DNA from: Strongyloides papillosus | Lineage: Eukaryota > Nematoda > Chromadorea > Rhabditida > Strongyloididae | Length of the DNA stretch: 64,000 nucleotides | Assembly (NCBI GenBank): GCA_005656395.1 | Contig: SRSI01000016.1 | Location: 1-64,000 of the forward strand | Direction of reading: 5' to 3' | In this document: positions 12,494-25,926 of the stretch, piece by piece | Layout of the letters: each line of letters begins with the position of its first letter | How positions within the stretch are numbered: position 1 is the stretch's first letter | The notes under the pieces: generated by a model | What the model saw: the letters and a program-made list of their open reading frames with translations, nothing else | What the model was told of the DNA's origin: nothing | Databases searched by the model: none | Program-made: the position numbers and the translations under genes

Positions 12494-13381
12494 TGTAAAG
12501 TTTTAGCAAAATAATGATCTGAAATAGAAAATAATATAGTTTGGTAGGTGATAATGTGTGGGGTGCTCGAACACGGGTGTGCAACTGTTATAAGTATGTC
12601 ATCCTATATTCTGACATAGAAGAAACTACGTTCCACCCATGTAATTATAGATATCTTAATTATGCACAAATATTAGAATATAAAAAATGGGAAAATATTT
12701 TTAAAATTTTTAGACAACAAAATAATTTTTTCAAACAGGAAGTGCGTTTAAAAAATTGATTTCACAAGGTTAAATACATAATACAAATATGAGGGCTAAT
12801 TTCCAAATGGTTGTAGATACTCGTGTTGAGAGATGAAAACACAATTTGAATATTAGTAGAGTTGTTGGCATTCTTATAGTATTGTAAATGTCAGTTTTCT
12901 GTATAACACATTGACATTTATATTATCATTTTTTTATTAGATTAACCAATCGTAGTTGTATACAAAAGTATGATTTGTTCATTCATTATTTAATTTAAAT
13001 CCTCTTATAATTTAATATTAGAGATATTAATGTAAGATTTTCTTCTTTTACTTATGATGAGGAGTGATTAAAATGCTTGGATAGAAATTATTAAGCAGTT
13101 TTTTTGCTAATCTTTGGGTGATGAAATAAATATTACAGATTAATGTTAGTTTAAAGGAAAATTTGATAATATTCTATTTCAAGATTATCTTCGATATCTC
13201 ATTATCAAAATTAAAATATTTACTCTTCTAATATTCAAATAAAAATTTAATTTTTACAAATAATTATAATGAATTCTTTCAGTTTAAATAATTGACAATA
13301 TTGTATATAAGTGAAATAAGTTATTATAGTAATTAATAAATTATATGTGTATCTAATAAATAATTATAATAAATGCAAAGT
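12494..13381. other. AT-rich intergenic region
   Basis: No supported gene. A 72-codon frame at 12541-12759 has no recognisable domain and no splice context. Confidence 0.4.
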
Positions 13382-13963
13382 TCATTTTGAATCCATGGTA
13401 CTAATATGATATATTTCTAAGTAAGAACGATAGTAGAGAATGATAAGAAAATAGACCAATAGAAATGTGTACCCTACATACAATTGAAACCATGTATTTA
13501 TTTTCAAAAATTGCATTGATAGATTGTAAGTTATTTTTTCTTGATTGTGGTGTTTTTCGGGCTTCAATTTTTGCATTAATTTAGCAATATATTTAGATTT
13601 TTTTTGACTCCTATTGATTTTCTTATCATGACTTGATGATGTAACTTTTGGTACAAGAACTGTGTATGTATACTTCCGATCAACTTTCTTTGATATACTT
13701 GAAGATTTTCTAATACTTCTTGAAAACCTTTGATCTCTCGTATTTTTACGACCTTTTTTGATTAAATACACGTCATTATTTTTACTTGAATATATTTTCC
13801 TATTATTATTGTCTTCATAAATTTCCTCTATAGTAGATTGTTGTTTGCTTTCCTTAAACTCAGTAACAAAATTTTTAGTGACTTTGTCATCAGTGTCATC
13901 TTTTCTCATCGCTGTGTTATAGTCTACAGCCACCCAAGCATTTGGATGTAATTGGTATTGCAT
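13382..13963 (-). CDS. Hypothetical basic protein with a C-terminal membrane segment
   Basis: A single frame of 193 codons beginning with ATG at 13963. The N-terminal 140 residues are hydrophilic and rich in Lys, Arg, Ser, Asn and Asp. Residues about 155-180 (LYVGYTFLLVYFLIILYY) form one hydrophobic helix followed by a short tail, so the topology is that of a tail-anchored or type II protein. There is no N-terminal signal peptide. I do not recognise the family. Its length and ordered composition in this AT-rich setting support a real gene. It is divergent from the next gene, 176 bp away. Confidence 0.55.
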   Translation of the reverse strand: MQYQLHPNAWVAVDYNTAMRKDDTDDKVTKNFVTEFKESKQQSTIEEIYEDNNNRKIYSSKNNDVYLIKKGRKNTRDQRFSRSIRKSSSISKKVDRKYTYTVLVPKVTSSSHDKKINRSQKKSKYIAKLMQKLKPEKHHNQEKITYNLSMQFLKINTWFQLYVGYTFLLVYFLIILYYRSYLEIYHISTMDSK

Positions 13964-14139
13964 AGTTAACGAACAACAAGTGAGAGAAAGAAGCTAGTGT
14001 TTTATAGCATAATAAATATTTTATAAGAGTGTGGATTTTTGCATTTTTAAATAAATGCAATATTTATTAATAAGAATTTTACATACATCCTAATTATTCA
14101 ACTTATATAATTAATATATGTATATTTCTTAAAATAAAA

Positions 14140-14520
14140 ATGACGTTAAAGTTTTTTAATCATAGTTTTATCGTTTTTCTTTTATTATTTTTTATTCCCC
14201 ATTTTACTTGTAATATTAATGGGGAAATTACTACTAATAATGATACGAAACAGGAAGAATGTTGTGACGATCAAGAAATTTCTATTTCTATGAGAGATTT
14301 ATTTGGTATTTGTGCAGGAATTATTGTAGCAGCTCCACCAATTATTGTACTTATTATCTTATTAACATACCAGAGAGATAGTATTAAAGTTAGAAAGACT
14401 AATAAATACAGTAAATTAGAAACAGTTTCTGATAATGTTGATAATAAGTATAAAAATGATAAAGATAGTATAAATACTTTATCAAGTGATGCAGCTGGCA
14501 TTGAATTGTCAACATTCTAA
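14140..14520 (+). CDS. Small type I membrane protein, function unknown
   Basis: A 126-residue frame with a clear architecture. Residues 1-24 are a signal peptide. A short ectodomain contains an adjacent cysteine pair in EECCDDQE. Residues about 54-78 (LFGICAGIIVAAPPIIVLIILL) form a transmembrane helix. A cytosolic tail of about 48 residues rich in Lys, Asn, Ser and Asp follows. I do not recognise a family. The combination of signal peptide, helix and basic stop-transfer residues (YQR) makes a chance ORF unlikely. Confidence 0.6.
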   Translation: MTLKFFNHSFIVFLLLFFIPHFTCNINGEITTNNDTKQEECCDDQEISISMRDLFGICAGIIVAAPPIIVLIILLTYQRDSIKVRKTNKYSKLETVSDNVDNKYKNDKDSINTLSSDAAGIELSTF

Positions 14521-15984
14521 TAATTACATATTTTTTGTTTATCTAAAAGCATGTGTACATAAATGTCTTAATTTGTTTTTTGGAATTATTAATAAATGAT
14601 TTGATAATAATTATAAGACATTTTGTTTGTTGGTCAAATACTTTATTTTATTGCATGAAAATCAATTTATAATAATCGTTCTGTAAATAAAATATTGATA
14701 ACATAAGTTATAATGATAAAGACATGATAATGTAACTAAATCTTTATGAAATATAACATTTCTCAGTACATTTTTAACATTATTTAGTATTATCATATCA
14801 AAACTAAATAAATGCTATTTATAAAATATATATAACACAAACAATTAATTTATCTTGTTACTAAAATATTTGAATCAAGTTTATCAATTATACGATTTCA
14901 CAAGCCACTAGATAAAATGAATATGCAATTAATAAAAAGATATAAAAGCAGTAAGCATAACTTTTGTTATATTTTTTTCGTTTAATTAAATGACATCATC
15001 AGAATCAATGCTTCATATATTTTTATTAAAATTTGAAAAGAAATGCTAAAAATAGTGTAAGTAAAGATGAATTATTTTTAAAATTGATATTAAATTTTAT
15101 GAAAATAATACAATATGTTAACAAAAAAACTGTGTTTGCCTTAAATTATAGAATATTAATTATAACGAGAACATAAAAAAATATTTAATTATTTATTAAA
15201 GTAAAATTTAGAAAATAATTTAAAGTACATTTATGATATTCATTTACTTTTTCTTGATTTAATTAAACTTTTAAATGCATTTTTAAATATATATGGTCTG
15301 AAAACAGTGAATTTATTAACTTAAAATAATATTTATATAATTCTTTTTTATTTTTCAACTACTTAATGACAAACTTTTATCAAACTGCACTTTTCAAACT
15401 ACAATTTAATAAAATGACAAAAACTTCTTTATCATATATATTATATTACTTTATATTAAGGAATTTTTTGAAAATCGAGTTTACACACAAAGATAGATAA
15501 ATTAGTACATTTTCAAGACATAATTTATTATTTTAAAAAATGAAACATATCATATAACATATTTTATTAATAATTCGCAAAAAACATTTATTATACATAT
15601 TTAAATTAAAATGGAATGATAAAGTAACTATGAATCATACCAATAAAAATTGCTACATATTTTTCATAAATACAATATATACCCTAAAAAACATTACTTT
15701 AATAACAAAATCATTTAATTTTTAAATTAATTAAAAACAATTTTGCTAATTGAATAAATATTTAGAAAATTAAATTTGAGCTGATTTAGACCTTTATTTT
15801 AAAAAATGTAAAAAAAGATTTCATCCCTAATTCCGCCTTGTTTTAAATTTATAGGTATTATTTTAATGTATCATTGGTAAAAGACATGAAGAAAAACATC
15901 CGAAGAGAGAGTTATTATAAAATCCAAGTTCTAATTAAGATGAATAGTATTTTTTGTTATATTTACCAATAAATTTAAATATCA
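14521..15984. other. Gene-poor AT-rich stretch
   Basis: Only short frames with stop codons throughout. No RNA gene, inverted repeat or mobile-element homology was recognised. Confidence 0.4.
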
Positions 15985-16835
15985 ACATTAACAATTTTTA
16001 AAGCTTGCCAACTAATTGTAGTAAAACATTAGACAAAGTAAGCTAAAATAAAAATAACATGTCAAAAGTACAAAGACAACTTAAATATTAAAATATTTTA
16101 ATGCTATTACTTTAGTGCTTCTTTAAGTTAAGAATGAATTTTTGTTTGTCAACTTTGTGTAGAATTAATTTGATTTTGAATTCTTTAGTGATTATGTATT
16201 TGTACAAAAATTGAACGCAATTCACCCTCAATATTTAAAAAACTTCGATTTCTTGATGTTTTCTACTTGGTTTACGGAAAGCCTTCTTAAAACGAATTTG
16301 GTTTCAATTGCAAATGTATACTTGTATATTTTCGTCTCTATGAAAAAAGAGATACGTGGAAATGATCTGCTTATAAAGTAATTCTAATCACTTGAAGTGT
16401 GAAGTTATCAATGGGAGAGGGTGATAAAACCTCAAAATAAGTTACAGTGAGATAGTAATAAAACAATATTCATTAATTAAATGTTTTGGTTAATTTTGTA
16501 AATGTAATATAAAAGATGAATTTAAATATATCTATAAATACAATTAATATAATAAGAAAATTTTTTAAGGAATGATGAATTTTTATGACAACCTTAAATA
16601 TACAATATATTTATGCATATTCACATTAAAATGAAATAATATGACATTGAAAATGCTCAAGAGATTGCAATATTTAGCAATAGATGAATACATCACGGTA
16701 TTATTACACAAATGTTAAATTTATTGTATATAAGCAGAATAATTAGTAAAAATTACTATAATTAGTAATGATCAACGATAAGTAAAAAATAAATCTTAAT
16801 TAATCTGATAACTATCATTGAGACATTAAGAGCCA
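15985..16835 (+). repeat. ~700-bp dispersed repeat, copy 1
   Basis: Homologous by eye to 25035-25855 and 40900-41545. Shared landmarks in the same order are a run of short T-rich blocks, a near-identical AAAAAAGAGATAC segment (about 16346), a GTTACAGTGAG segment (about 16441), AATGCTCAA (about 16650) and a TATAAGCAGAATAA block near the 3' end (about 16730). No ORF is shared. Copies 1 and 2 continue together through GATCAACGATAA; copy 3 stops earlier. All three have the same orientation and lie just upstream of Ty3/Gypsy sequence. Confidence 0.75.
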
Positions 16836-16968
16836 TCATTTTCTAGGTTTTAATTGTATTACACCGTTAAGCTCACTTTCAAAAATTGATAGAAGGATCT
16901 GGAAACTTGAAATATGAGTCACATAAAAATAAAATTATTTATTTTACAAAGCTTAACGTTGTGCCTTC

Positions 16969-17160
16969 TAGGGTAAAGTGGACACAAATAATTGAAAGAT
17001 AGTTTATTGAAAAAGAAAGATACATACAAAATGAGATAATAATTATTAGTTAGTTAAAAATTTAGTTATCTCTTCGCCTTTTATGTTCTTTCATGAGTTT
17101 TAATGTTTTTATTAGTCCTTGGAAGAACAAACATTATACTCAGTGATGGTTCATCCTTTG
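16969..17160 (-). repeat. LTR-like repeat fragment, inverted copy of 44200-44388
   Basis: The reverse complement of 44200-44388 aligns here through several blocks, including CTTCTAGGGTAA, a TTTATTGAAAAA block, AAAATGAGAT and GAGTTTTAATGTTTTTATT. Both copies lie a few tens of bases upstream of a fragment of integrase C-terminus. At the other locus this sequence carries TATA-like and AATAAA signals, so a solo LTR is a possible identity. Confidence 0.6.
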
Positions 17161-17210
17161 TTTATCATTGCTTTTAGTACCAACTTCTTGCAATATCTGA
17201 AGGCAGTCAT

Positions 17211-17405
17211 TACAAGGTATAAGGGGGAGATCAGGTAATGAAAAGAAGAATTGTAAATAAAAGAGGAAAGGCTAGCTTTTGGATTGGGTCATACACAGTA
17301 ATTGATAAAGATGAATATCAGCGCTTCCAATTTAAAGGAGAAAGACAACAATAATGGCTTCATGTTCCACAATATAAAAGATTCAAACATGAAGAGAAGA
17401 AGTGA
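17211..17405 (+). pseudogene. Ty3/Gypsy integrase C-terminal fragment
   Basis: A frame with stops encodes the end of a retroelement integrase: a Lys/Arg-rich start, then SFWIGSYTVIDKDEYQRF and a short basic tail. The same tail in diverged form is at 44405-44590, with matching spacing of the KKR, FWI-like and QR-containing blocks. Everything upstream in the pol gene is missing here. It is a dead fragment. Confidence 0.55.
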
Positions 17406-17779
17406 AGAAATGAAATTAGAAATATTCCTTTATGCTAAATTGTTCTACTTCGCATAAGAATATTAACTATGATCAACATCTCTAATGTATATCATCAATA
17501 TATAGATATTATGAGATAAAGATTCTGATTTAGTCTTAATATCTTATCTTGCAATAAATTATTTCCACCTGAATTGTCTTTTTGTTTTATTTCTATTGAT
17601 TTGTATAATCACAATATTGAAATCGAATAAAAAGATAAAGCTTCATTTATTCTATGAAAATATTGATAAAACTTTTTTAGAAATTGCCAAATTAAAATTT
17701 TATTGTGAAACAGCATGAAAATTTTTTAAAATCCATGATTTTGTCTACATTAGGAAATTAAACACAATGGTTGGACTTT

Positions 17780-17960
17780 TATGTTTTTAGTATTTTAGAA
17801 GTGCTAAAAAAGTAGTTGTTTTTTTGTAATCAGTAGCAATCATTATAATATCTTTATATATAAAAAATTTACACTTATGTAAAGTTGAAAAATGTATTCT
17901 AATTTGAAGATTCATAATTCCGCTTAGAATTGAAATTTTTTAGTGAAATCTATAAAATAT
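17780..17960. repeat. Short dispersed repeat
   Basis: A block with GTAGTTGTTTTTTTGTAATC, an ATAATATCTTT motif, a GTTGAAAAA motif and CATAATTCCGC resembles 63730-63870. In its second half it also resembles 61260-61345. No coding potential. Identity is moderate and the boundaries are approximate. Confidence 0.4.
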
Positions 17961-18159
17961 TTAGCTCATGTTCAGTGGCTGAGAAATGATTATAATATCA
18001 TATCTGTACTTTAAAAATAAACAAATTTATGAGCGTAAATACCCTGGAATTGAAATTTAATTTACCCTGTGTTTCTGTGGTCATAGTGTATTTAAAAATG
18101 GAAAATTATTATGATCATTGTTTCTTAAATCATTTATTTGTTTGTTGTTTTATCTCTAG

Positions 18160-20685
18160 TTTTAATTTTTATCGTTTTTTTTAAATTTTATTTCTGTGAT
18201 GCTTTATATATTATTATACTAGTAAATTTGAACATTTAAAGAGTGCTCATGTAACTTTTGAATTGAAAAATAACATTTTTTGTTGTAAAATTCTAATGTT
18301 TTTACAATTTTTGATCATTTTTATCAATTTATTTTTTGACATGAAATAAATTTTTTAAAAATTAAATTAATTGACACTTAAAAACTACATTCATTTAACA
18401 AATCATCTTAAATTTATATAGTTTTCTAAGAATAATTTAAAGAATATTCCATTATTTTTACTGAATTCTATGTTAAACATAATTTAAAAAAATTAATTAT
18501 AATTAATGACAGGATTATGTTCTTAAAATTTATTTATTCACAAATAGAAATGTTTTTTGCAAAGTTAAATAACAATCCCATCTTAATGAAAATATTTTAA
18601 TACTTTATTATACTTGAAAAATTTCAAATTTAAAAAAATGCATACATTATAAAAATATAATCAAACATGTATACTTTATTTATACTAAATGTTCAAAAAT
18701 TATCATTAAACTTAAAGATGACTTTGTACAAAAAACATATTATTTGATCACAGATAATTTCTAGAAACTTTATACACTAAGTTTAAAAATTTTACTATTA
18801 AATTATAGTGAAATTTAAACGTTTTTTAAAATATTTTTTAAAACCTTTCTACATTTTTGAATTTTTAAAAAAATATATTAAAATATATATATTTTAATGA
18901 TATTTAATATATGATAATCTATAATATGTTTATTTTTTTATACAAATATAATGAGATATATTAACAATGTATTATTTTCATACATGAAGTAATTTTTAAA
19001 ATATTTTCGCTGTATTCATATTAAGCTAACATTATATATCGCCTTGATTATTAAATTTTTCTCAAAATGTATTTTTAAACACATTTTTTGGCTACATATT
19101 TCAATCATAACTCGAGTTTATTTAATACTTTTTTATAACACTTAATTATTGTTTGTTAATAATTAAAAAAGATCGACGGTCATTTCTATATAGTATTATT
19201 AATTTTTTTATTTTAAGAGATGATTTTTAAAAATATTATTATTATTTTGTTTATTATTCTATTCAATGTCATTGATGTTGAGAATCGTCGCTCTGAACGT
19301 GAAAGGCCAAAATTACGTGTCTGGGGAAGAATTGACTGCCGTAATAGACATGTTAAAAATATGCAAATCGGTCTTTACCAATATAATGCTTTAAGGTATC
19401 CTGTATGTCTACGAAAAGTTCCTTGTTATTGTGAACAATATTTCGATATTAAAACATTTGAAACTCTTTTTCCGAAAAGAAGTAAGTATTCAATATAAAT
19501 TAATATTAATAAATTAATTAGGGCCATTTCTTGTATTGAAGTATTTTTATACAGACGGAAGGCTTGGTTGTAACACAAAAGCAATACTTAAACTTCCACA
19601 TCCATATGATAACAATCCTTATAAATTTGGTAAATCATACCACATGGGTACAATTAATATATTAAAATTATTTTACGAATATAAAAAATGTCATCGTATT
19701 AAAAATAGAAGATGGTTTGAACCTAGAAAGAGTGAATAAAAGAATAAATCTTAAAATAAATATTAGATTGTAAAGTTTTAAAAATTAGAGAAATAAGATG
19801 AAAATTCATTAATAAAAATGAATAACATATAAAAATTTTAGCAAACATTAGTACTTTTTTTGCTAAAACAATTTGTTATTACCTTAGTTTTATTTAGTTT
19901 AATTTTTACCTAAACAATATAAACTCTTAATTTTTTTTATAAATCACTAAAATTTCTTTTTTATTTGAATGTTTTTAATTAAAACTGCAACATTCTTGAT
20001 CATTAAATTTCTATAAAGAAATTTATTTTAAAACAAACATAGAGTATATATTATTTTCAATCTCACTGTAAACAATAATGAGTATATTTTTCACTCGGAA
20101 CAAAATAAAATATAACAGAAGCCTAGTTAATTAGTAAATAGATTATTTTAACTGAAATTTTCTAACAAAGATAATTACTTTAAGGTATTATGGTATGTTT
20201 GTCTTATAATAAAGCTCTACTGTAATAATGACATTCATCCATAAATCTTTGCGATATATCTTTACTAAGTTTCAATTTGACTACTTTAACTCTGTAAATT
20301 GAATTAGTGAATCTTCTAATTAAGATAATGATAAATAAACATAAATTAGATAACTAGATATATTTATTAGATAAAAAAATCAAATAATACAAGAATTATA
20401 AATGTTTAAGATTTCATGAATAACATATTTTTATTGTCAACACATCATGAATTGTGAACTGATTATGAATAGCTTGTTTTGGGTAATTATCCAGTTTTTG
20501 TAATAAATTTCCAGAGGTGTGGTTATTATCAAAAGATGGTAAATTTCACTATACAAAAAAACTATTTTTTAAATAATTTATCCAAATATTTAACTTTTTT
20601 CAATGAAAAAATAAATTTCATTGAAAACTGACTAATAATTTAAAGTTTTGTACCATCTATGTTTGTAAATAACCGAATCCAAAAT
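18160..20685 (+). repeat. Tandem segmental duplication, unit 1
   Basis: Aligns in order with 21110-24085 over its upstream, coding and downstream parts. Matching landmarks include GTGATGCTTT, the TTGCAAAGTTAAA region, a shared AATGAAAATATTTTAATACT block, the TTL gene itself, and the downstream AAACATTAGTA and GCTAAAACA blocks. The noncoding parts are diverged with many small indels, so the duplication is not recent. Confidence 0.85.
19220..19739 (+). CDS. Transthyretin-like (TTL) family secreted protein, copy 1
   Basis: Exons 19220-19481 and 19522-19739 with a 40-nt intron (GTAAGT donor, AATTAG acceptor); 159 residues. Residues 1-22 are a signal peptide. The mature part follows the nematode TTL pattern: LRVWGRIDCRN and IGLYQ (first strands), a KYFYTDGRLGCNTKAILKLP block (the conserved second-cysteine region), then GTINILKLF and a late cysteine. 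TTL proteins are secreted and nematode-specific, and several are excretory-secretory products of parasites (family knowledge). Its paralogue is at 22460-22969. Both members have the same intron position and phase. Confidence 0.82.
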
Positions 20686-21109
20686 TAAAATTTTTGATAA
20701 ATTCAGAATACTTTTATAACTAAGACTTTACGCACAGAAAAGTATGAAACTCTGATTCCTATGTTGTTACTTCACCTGTTATAAAAGTTTCGTCATCTAC
20801 GGCATCAAAATGCTGTCAAAAACTAAACAAAATATATTATTACATATCAAATAATAAATGTAAAATACTTCTTATAGTGTTACTCACCTCAACAATGGAA
20901 ACAATTTTACTTCTAAAAAATGAAACAAGCAATTTTTATAACTATAATTTGATTAAAACAATAAATATTAAAATGTCATGGACGATGTTACTTTTAATAC
21001 AGGAGAAGTGATAATATAAGGTTAGAATTTATTTTTATACTTTTCCGTAGACAAAATTAAAATATATTTATAAAAATATATTGAATTTGTCAATAATTTT
21101 AATTTTTGA

Positions 21110-24085
21110 TTCGGTTATTTTAATTTAATTTTTGTGATGCTTTTTATATTATTATACTACTAAATTTGAATATTTAAAGAGTAATCATATAATTTTTGAA
21201 TTTCAACATAACCTTTTTTGTTGGATAATTTCAATATTTTTTTCAATTTTTGATCATCCTATCTAAATATTTTTTCTACTTTTTGACATTAAATAAATTT
21301 TTTGGAAATTCAATCAATTCAGGTTTATAAAAATTGCATTTATATAACAAATTATTTTAAATTTTTGTATTTTCTAGATAAAAATTTAAGAAACATTCTA
21401 TCATTTTAATTGATATCTATATTAAACATAATTAATAAAAATTGATATTAATTAATGAAAGGATTATATCCTTAAAACTTATTTATACACAAATAGAAAT
21501 ATTTTTTGCAAAGTTAAAGTAACAATCCCACCTTAATGAAAATATTTTAATACTTTATTATACTTGAAAAATTTCAAACGATTGTTATCGAGCTTTAATC
21601 AGAACATTAACAATTTATGTGAAAAATGGAATGTTAAAATTTATAATGATGCATATACTACAAAAATTTAATCAAATATGTATGAATTGTTTATATTATA
21701 TATTCAAAAATCATCGTTAAAATTAACAATAACCTTTTGCAAAGCATATTATTTGATCTAAGACAGTTTTTAGAAATTTAAAATATATTGTTTAAGTAAA
21801 ATTTTATTGGTCTTTATACTATCTAAAATAATACAATATATGAAATCCAGTATAGGTGAATTAATGAAATAAATGATAATTTATAACAATTTATGGTTTT
21901 GTAAGAATTTTTTGATAATAATTTTCTGTATAGAACTCTTATTTTTAAAAGTTTTACTATTGAATTGTGGTTCGCTTTAAATGTATTTTGAAATATTTTT
22001 TAAAATTTTTTCTACATATTATAAATTTTAAAAGAAATGTATTAAAAAATATATTTCACTAAAGATATTCATGATTATATAATAATCTATAATTTATTTA
22101 TTTTTTAATATACAAATTTAAAAAATGAGATATGTTAACAATGTACCGTTTTATATATAAAGTAGTTTTTAATTATTTTCACTGTATTCATATTTAGCTA
22201 ACATTATATATCGCTTTGATCATTAACAGTTTTTGAAAGATACTTTGAGCTCATTTTCTGCAATATATTTCAGTCATAATTCGAATTTGTTAGTATTTTT
22301 TTATAACTCTTAATAAATATTTGTTAATAATTTAAAAAGATTAATGTTCATTTTTTAATTGTAGTATAACATTTTTTTGTTCTAAAAATACGATGTTAGT
22401 CGTTTTATGAGTACCGAATTTCCGTATAATATTATGAAGTTTTCTTTCTATTTTTAGAAATGATTTTAAAAAATATTATTATTATTCTATTTATTATTCT
22501 ATTCAATATCATTGATGTTGAGAATCATCTCTGTAAACGTAGAAGACCAAAATTACGTGTCTGGGGAAGAATTGACTGCCGTAATAGACTTGCAAAAGAT
22601 ATGCGTATTGGCCTTTATCAATTTAATAGGTTTAAATACCCCAAGCTTCTAAAAGAAGTTCCGTGTCGTTGTGAAAAATATTTTGATATTAGAGCAGAAG
22701 AAATTTCTCATTCTAGAACAAGTAAGTATTTAATGTAGACTAATATTAATTAATTAGTGCCATACCTTGCTGTAACATACAAGTATATTAATGGAAGGTT
22801 TCTTTGTAAACCAAGAGCAATAGTTAGACTTCCAAAGTCATATGATAATAGTCCTTATAAGTGTGGTAAATCATATTACATGGGTACAATTAATATATTG
22901 AAAATGCTCTATGAATTTAGTAATTGCCGTCGTATTAGATGGTGGACTAAACTCCCAAAGTCGGAATAAAAAACAAATTTAAAAATAAATATTAGATTGC
23001 ATAATTATTAAAATTAAGAGAATAGTATGAATAATTCATTAAAAAGCCAATGAATAGTATATTAAACATTTGGTAAACATTAGTATCTTATTTTGCTAAA
23101 ACAGTTTATCATAATCTTAATTTTATTTAATCTAATTTTTACCGAAACAATATAAACTTTAATTTTTTTTATAAGTCCTTAAAATATATTTACTTATTTG
23201 AGATTTTTCATTAAGAGCTGCTACATATTTTATCATTAAATATCTATGAAGAAGTTCATTTTTAAATAGACATAGAGTATATAATATTTTTTATTTTACT
23301 GTATACAATAATTAGCATATTTTTCAGACGGTGTTTGTAAACAATCATTATGCTTTAAAATATAATGATGATACTCCTTTTCTTATAAAAGATTAGAAAG
23401 TTAAACTTACCTCTCTATTATTATAAACCTCAAATAAAACGAAAGGGTAAATTTTAAATTTTTGATTACTATTATTTTTGTTTTTTTCCTACTTATCAAT
23501 AAAAATTTCAAACGCACGGTATAAAAAGAAATGCTATAGAAGCATAGTAATTCCGTAAATAGGTTCTTTTAACTAAAAATTTATAACAAAAATAATTACT
23601 TTTAAGAATTTTGTTAAACTTGCCTTATAGTATAAAACCATTATATTAGTGATTTTTCTCCATTAATCATTTTGTGATATACCTTTACCTTTTTTGGATT
23701 TTACTACTCTTACTCTGTAAATTGAACTAGTGAAAATTCCAATAAAGATTATGTTGAATAAACATAAATTAGGTAACTAGATAAAGAAATTAAAATAATA
23801 CAAAAAATATAAATGTTTAGGATTCCATGAATAATATATTTTTATTGTCAACAAATTATGAATTATGAACTGACTATGAATTCTTGTTTTGGATGATTTT
23901 TCACTTTTTATAGCACTTTTCCAGAGATGTGATTATTACCAAAAATGGCAAATTTCACTATACAAAAAAACTATTTTTCACATGATTTATTCAAATGTTT
24001 AACTTTTTTGATAAAGTTTATTTCTTCATTTAAGAACTAATAAATAATTTAAAATTGTTTATCATTCATGTTTGTAAAAAAATTG
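21110..24085 (+). repeat. Tandem segmental duplication, unit 2
   Basis: Second unit of the duplication described at 18160-20685. It is direct and in the same orientation. Unit 2 is somewhat longer through indels upstream and downstream of the gene. Confidence 0.85.
22460..22969 (+). CDS. Transthyretin-like (TTL) family secreted protein, copy 2
   Basis: Exons 22460-22721 and 22758-22969 with a 36-nt intron; 157 residues. The signal peptide is almost identical to copy 1, and the LRVWGRIDCRNR block is conserved. The core differs more (for example RCEKYFDIRAEE against YCEQYFDIKTFE). Cysteine positions in the two TTL blocks are conserved, and copy 2 gains one in SPYKCGKSY. Both reading frames are intact despite heavy divergence of the flanks, which suggests selection on the protein. 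Confidence 0.82.
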
Positions 24086-25034
24086 GCGAATTAATAATTT
24101 TTCATGAAGTATTAGATAGTGTTGTCTGTTATACAAAATGAAAAGGTTTGTGGTTTTATCATGTATAATAATGAGTTAAGATTATGGCAATTATCAATTT
24201 TTTATATTGGACTCAAAACATTAGTGTTGTCTTTATTAAAACTACAATAACATTTCATTAAATATTTTTTGTATAAGTAAAACAGTAAGGTTTTAAAAAC
24301 ATAAAACTGTTTTTATCATTTAATACATTATAATTTAATGTCATCAAAAAATTGTTATATAGACGTCAGGTGTCACCTAAGATTCTATTTATTATTAAGT
24401 TTACACATTTCTTGTTGCTTTTTCATTAAAAATTTAATTTAGCTTTGTTAGGGAGTTGTTAATATCAGTTATAACATTTATATAGTAAGTAATTGGCAAT
24501 GAGATTAATAATAAATAAAATTTAAGTGTTCACTATTTTATTCTATTTTATTTATTGTTAATAAGAACCTTGTATAAAAAGTTGTACTTATTTCAAAAAG
24601 TACCTCTGGAGAAATTCGTTGCGAATATTTTAAATATTAAACGTTAATTTATCTTCCTCCATTCTCAAGTTAAGCAAAACGCAATTAAATTAATTTTTTA
24701 TTTAATTTTATGATATGATTTTATTTTTTCGATTAACGTGACATTCAATTTATGTCACGCATGAATTTTGTAGTTTGAATATATTGTATCAAATATTTAT
24801 TTTTGATAGCTAATTTTTTTAACCAAAAATTTCAGATTTTGCCTTTCAATGTTTGTGTGTTTAATATATTGGAAATTTTTTTCTTTATTGAACAATCATT
24901 GTTTTTAAATTTAAATTTTTTGTGCATGTTTTTTGATTAAACAGTAATTTTCTATTTGTAATTTTTTAATTTTTGTGAGTTTTTCATTCAAATAAATAGC
25001 ATTTTTTTGCATATTTCTAGTAGATTTAATTTTC
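24086..25034. other. Gene-poor AT-rich stretch
   Basis: No supported ORF, RNA gene or transposon feature was recognised. Confidence 0.35.
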
Positions 25035-25855
25035 AGCATTGACAACTTTTAAAGTCTGTCACTCACTGGTTAAAAAACATTAAATAAAATAAGTTAAAAT
25101 AACATATTAAAAATACAAAAATTATTTATATATTAAAATATTCTAATGTTATTACTTCAATGCTATTTAAGTAAATAGTAATTTTAGTGTAATAACTTTA
25201 TATAAAAGTAATTTGATTTTGAAATCCTTAGTTATTATACATTTTTACAATAATTGAGAGGCATTTACCCACAATTAATTAATATACTTCTGTTTGGTTT
25301 ATTTCTTTTGGTACAAGGAAAGTCATCCTGAAACGAATTTGCCTTAGATGGAAAACAGATACTTTTTAATTTTTGTCTCCCTTAAAAAAGAGATACATGG
25401 AATTTGCTAATAAATTAAGCGTAATCGCTTGCAGTGTAGATTTACAAACGAATGAACGGAACAAACTATCTAAATAGGTTACAGTGAGATAATAAAAAAC
25501 AATATTCATTTAGTGTTTAGATCAATTGTATAAATATAATACATAAAATAAATTTGAATATATCTGTAAATACAGTTTACAGTTAATACAATAAAAATTT
25601 TTTTTAAAGATTGATGAATTTTACAACAACCTGGAATATGCAAATTGTTTATCCATCATCAGAGTAAAATGAAATTACACGGTACTAATAATGCTCAAGT
25701 GTTTGTAATGTTCAGCAAAAGATGTATATATCAATGGATTCTAACACATGAGGTTAATTTACTAAAAGAAGCAGAATAAATAATATAAATTCCTAAAAAT
25801 ATTAATGATCAACGATAAATAAAAAATAAATCTTAATTATATGAATAACCTGTTA
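25035..25855 (+). repeat. ~700-bp dispersed repeat, copy 2
   Basis: Aligns with 15985-16835 and 40900-41545 through the same ordered landmarks: the AAAAAAGAGATACATGGAAT block, GGTTACAGTGAGATAATAA, AATGCTCAA and AAGCAGAATAA. It ends about 70 bp before the 5' LTR of the Gypsy element. Confidence 0.75.
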
Positions 25856-25926
25856 ACATGGAATGCTATAGATCACAAAAAAACGACATTAAGGACAAGA
25901 ATATGTTAATTATCATGGCATTGAGT

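Noticed and set aside
12541..12759. 72-codon plus-strand frame upstream of BRF1
   Set aside because: No signal peptide, domain or splice context; its start overlaps the likely BRF1 promoter region.
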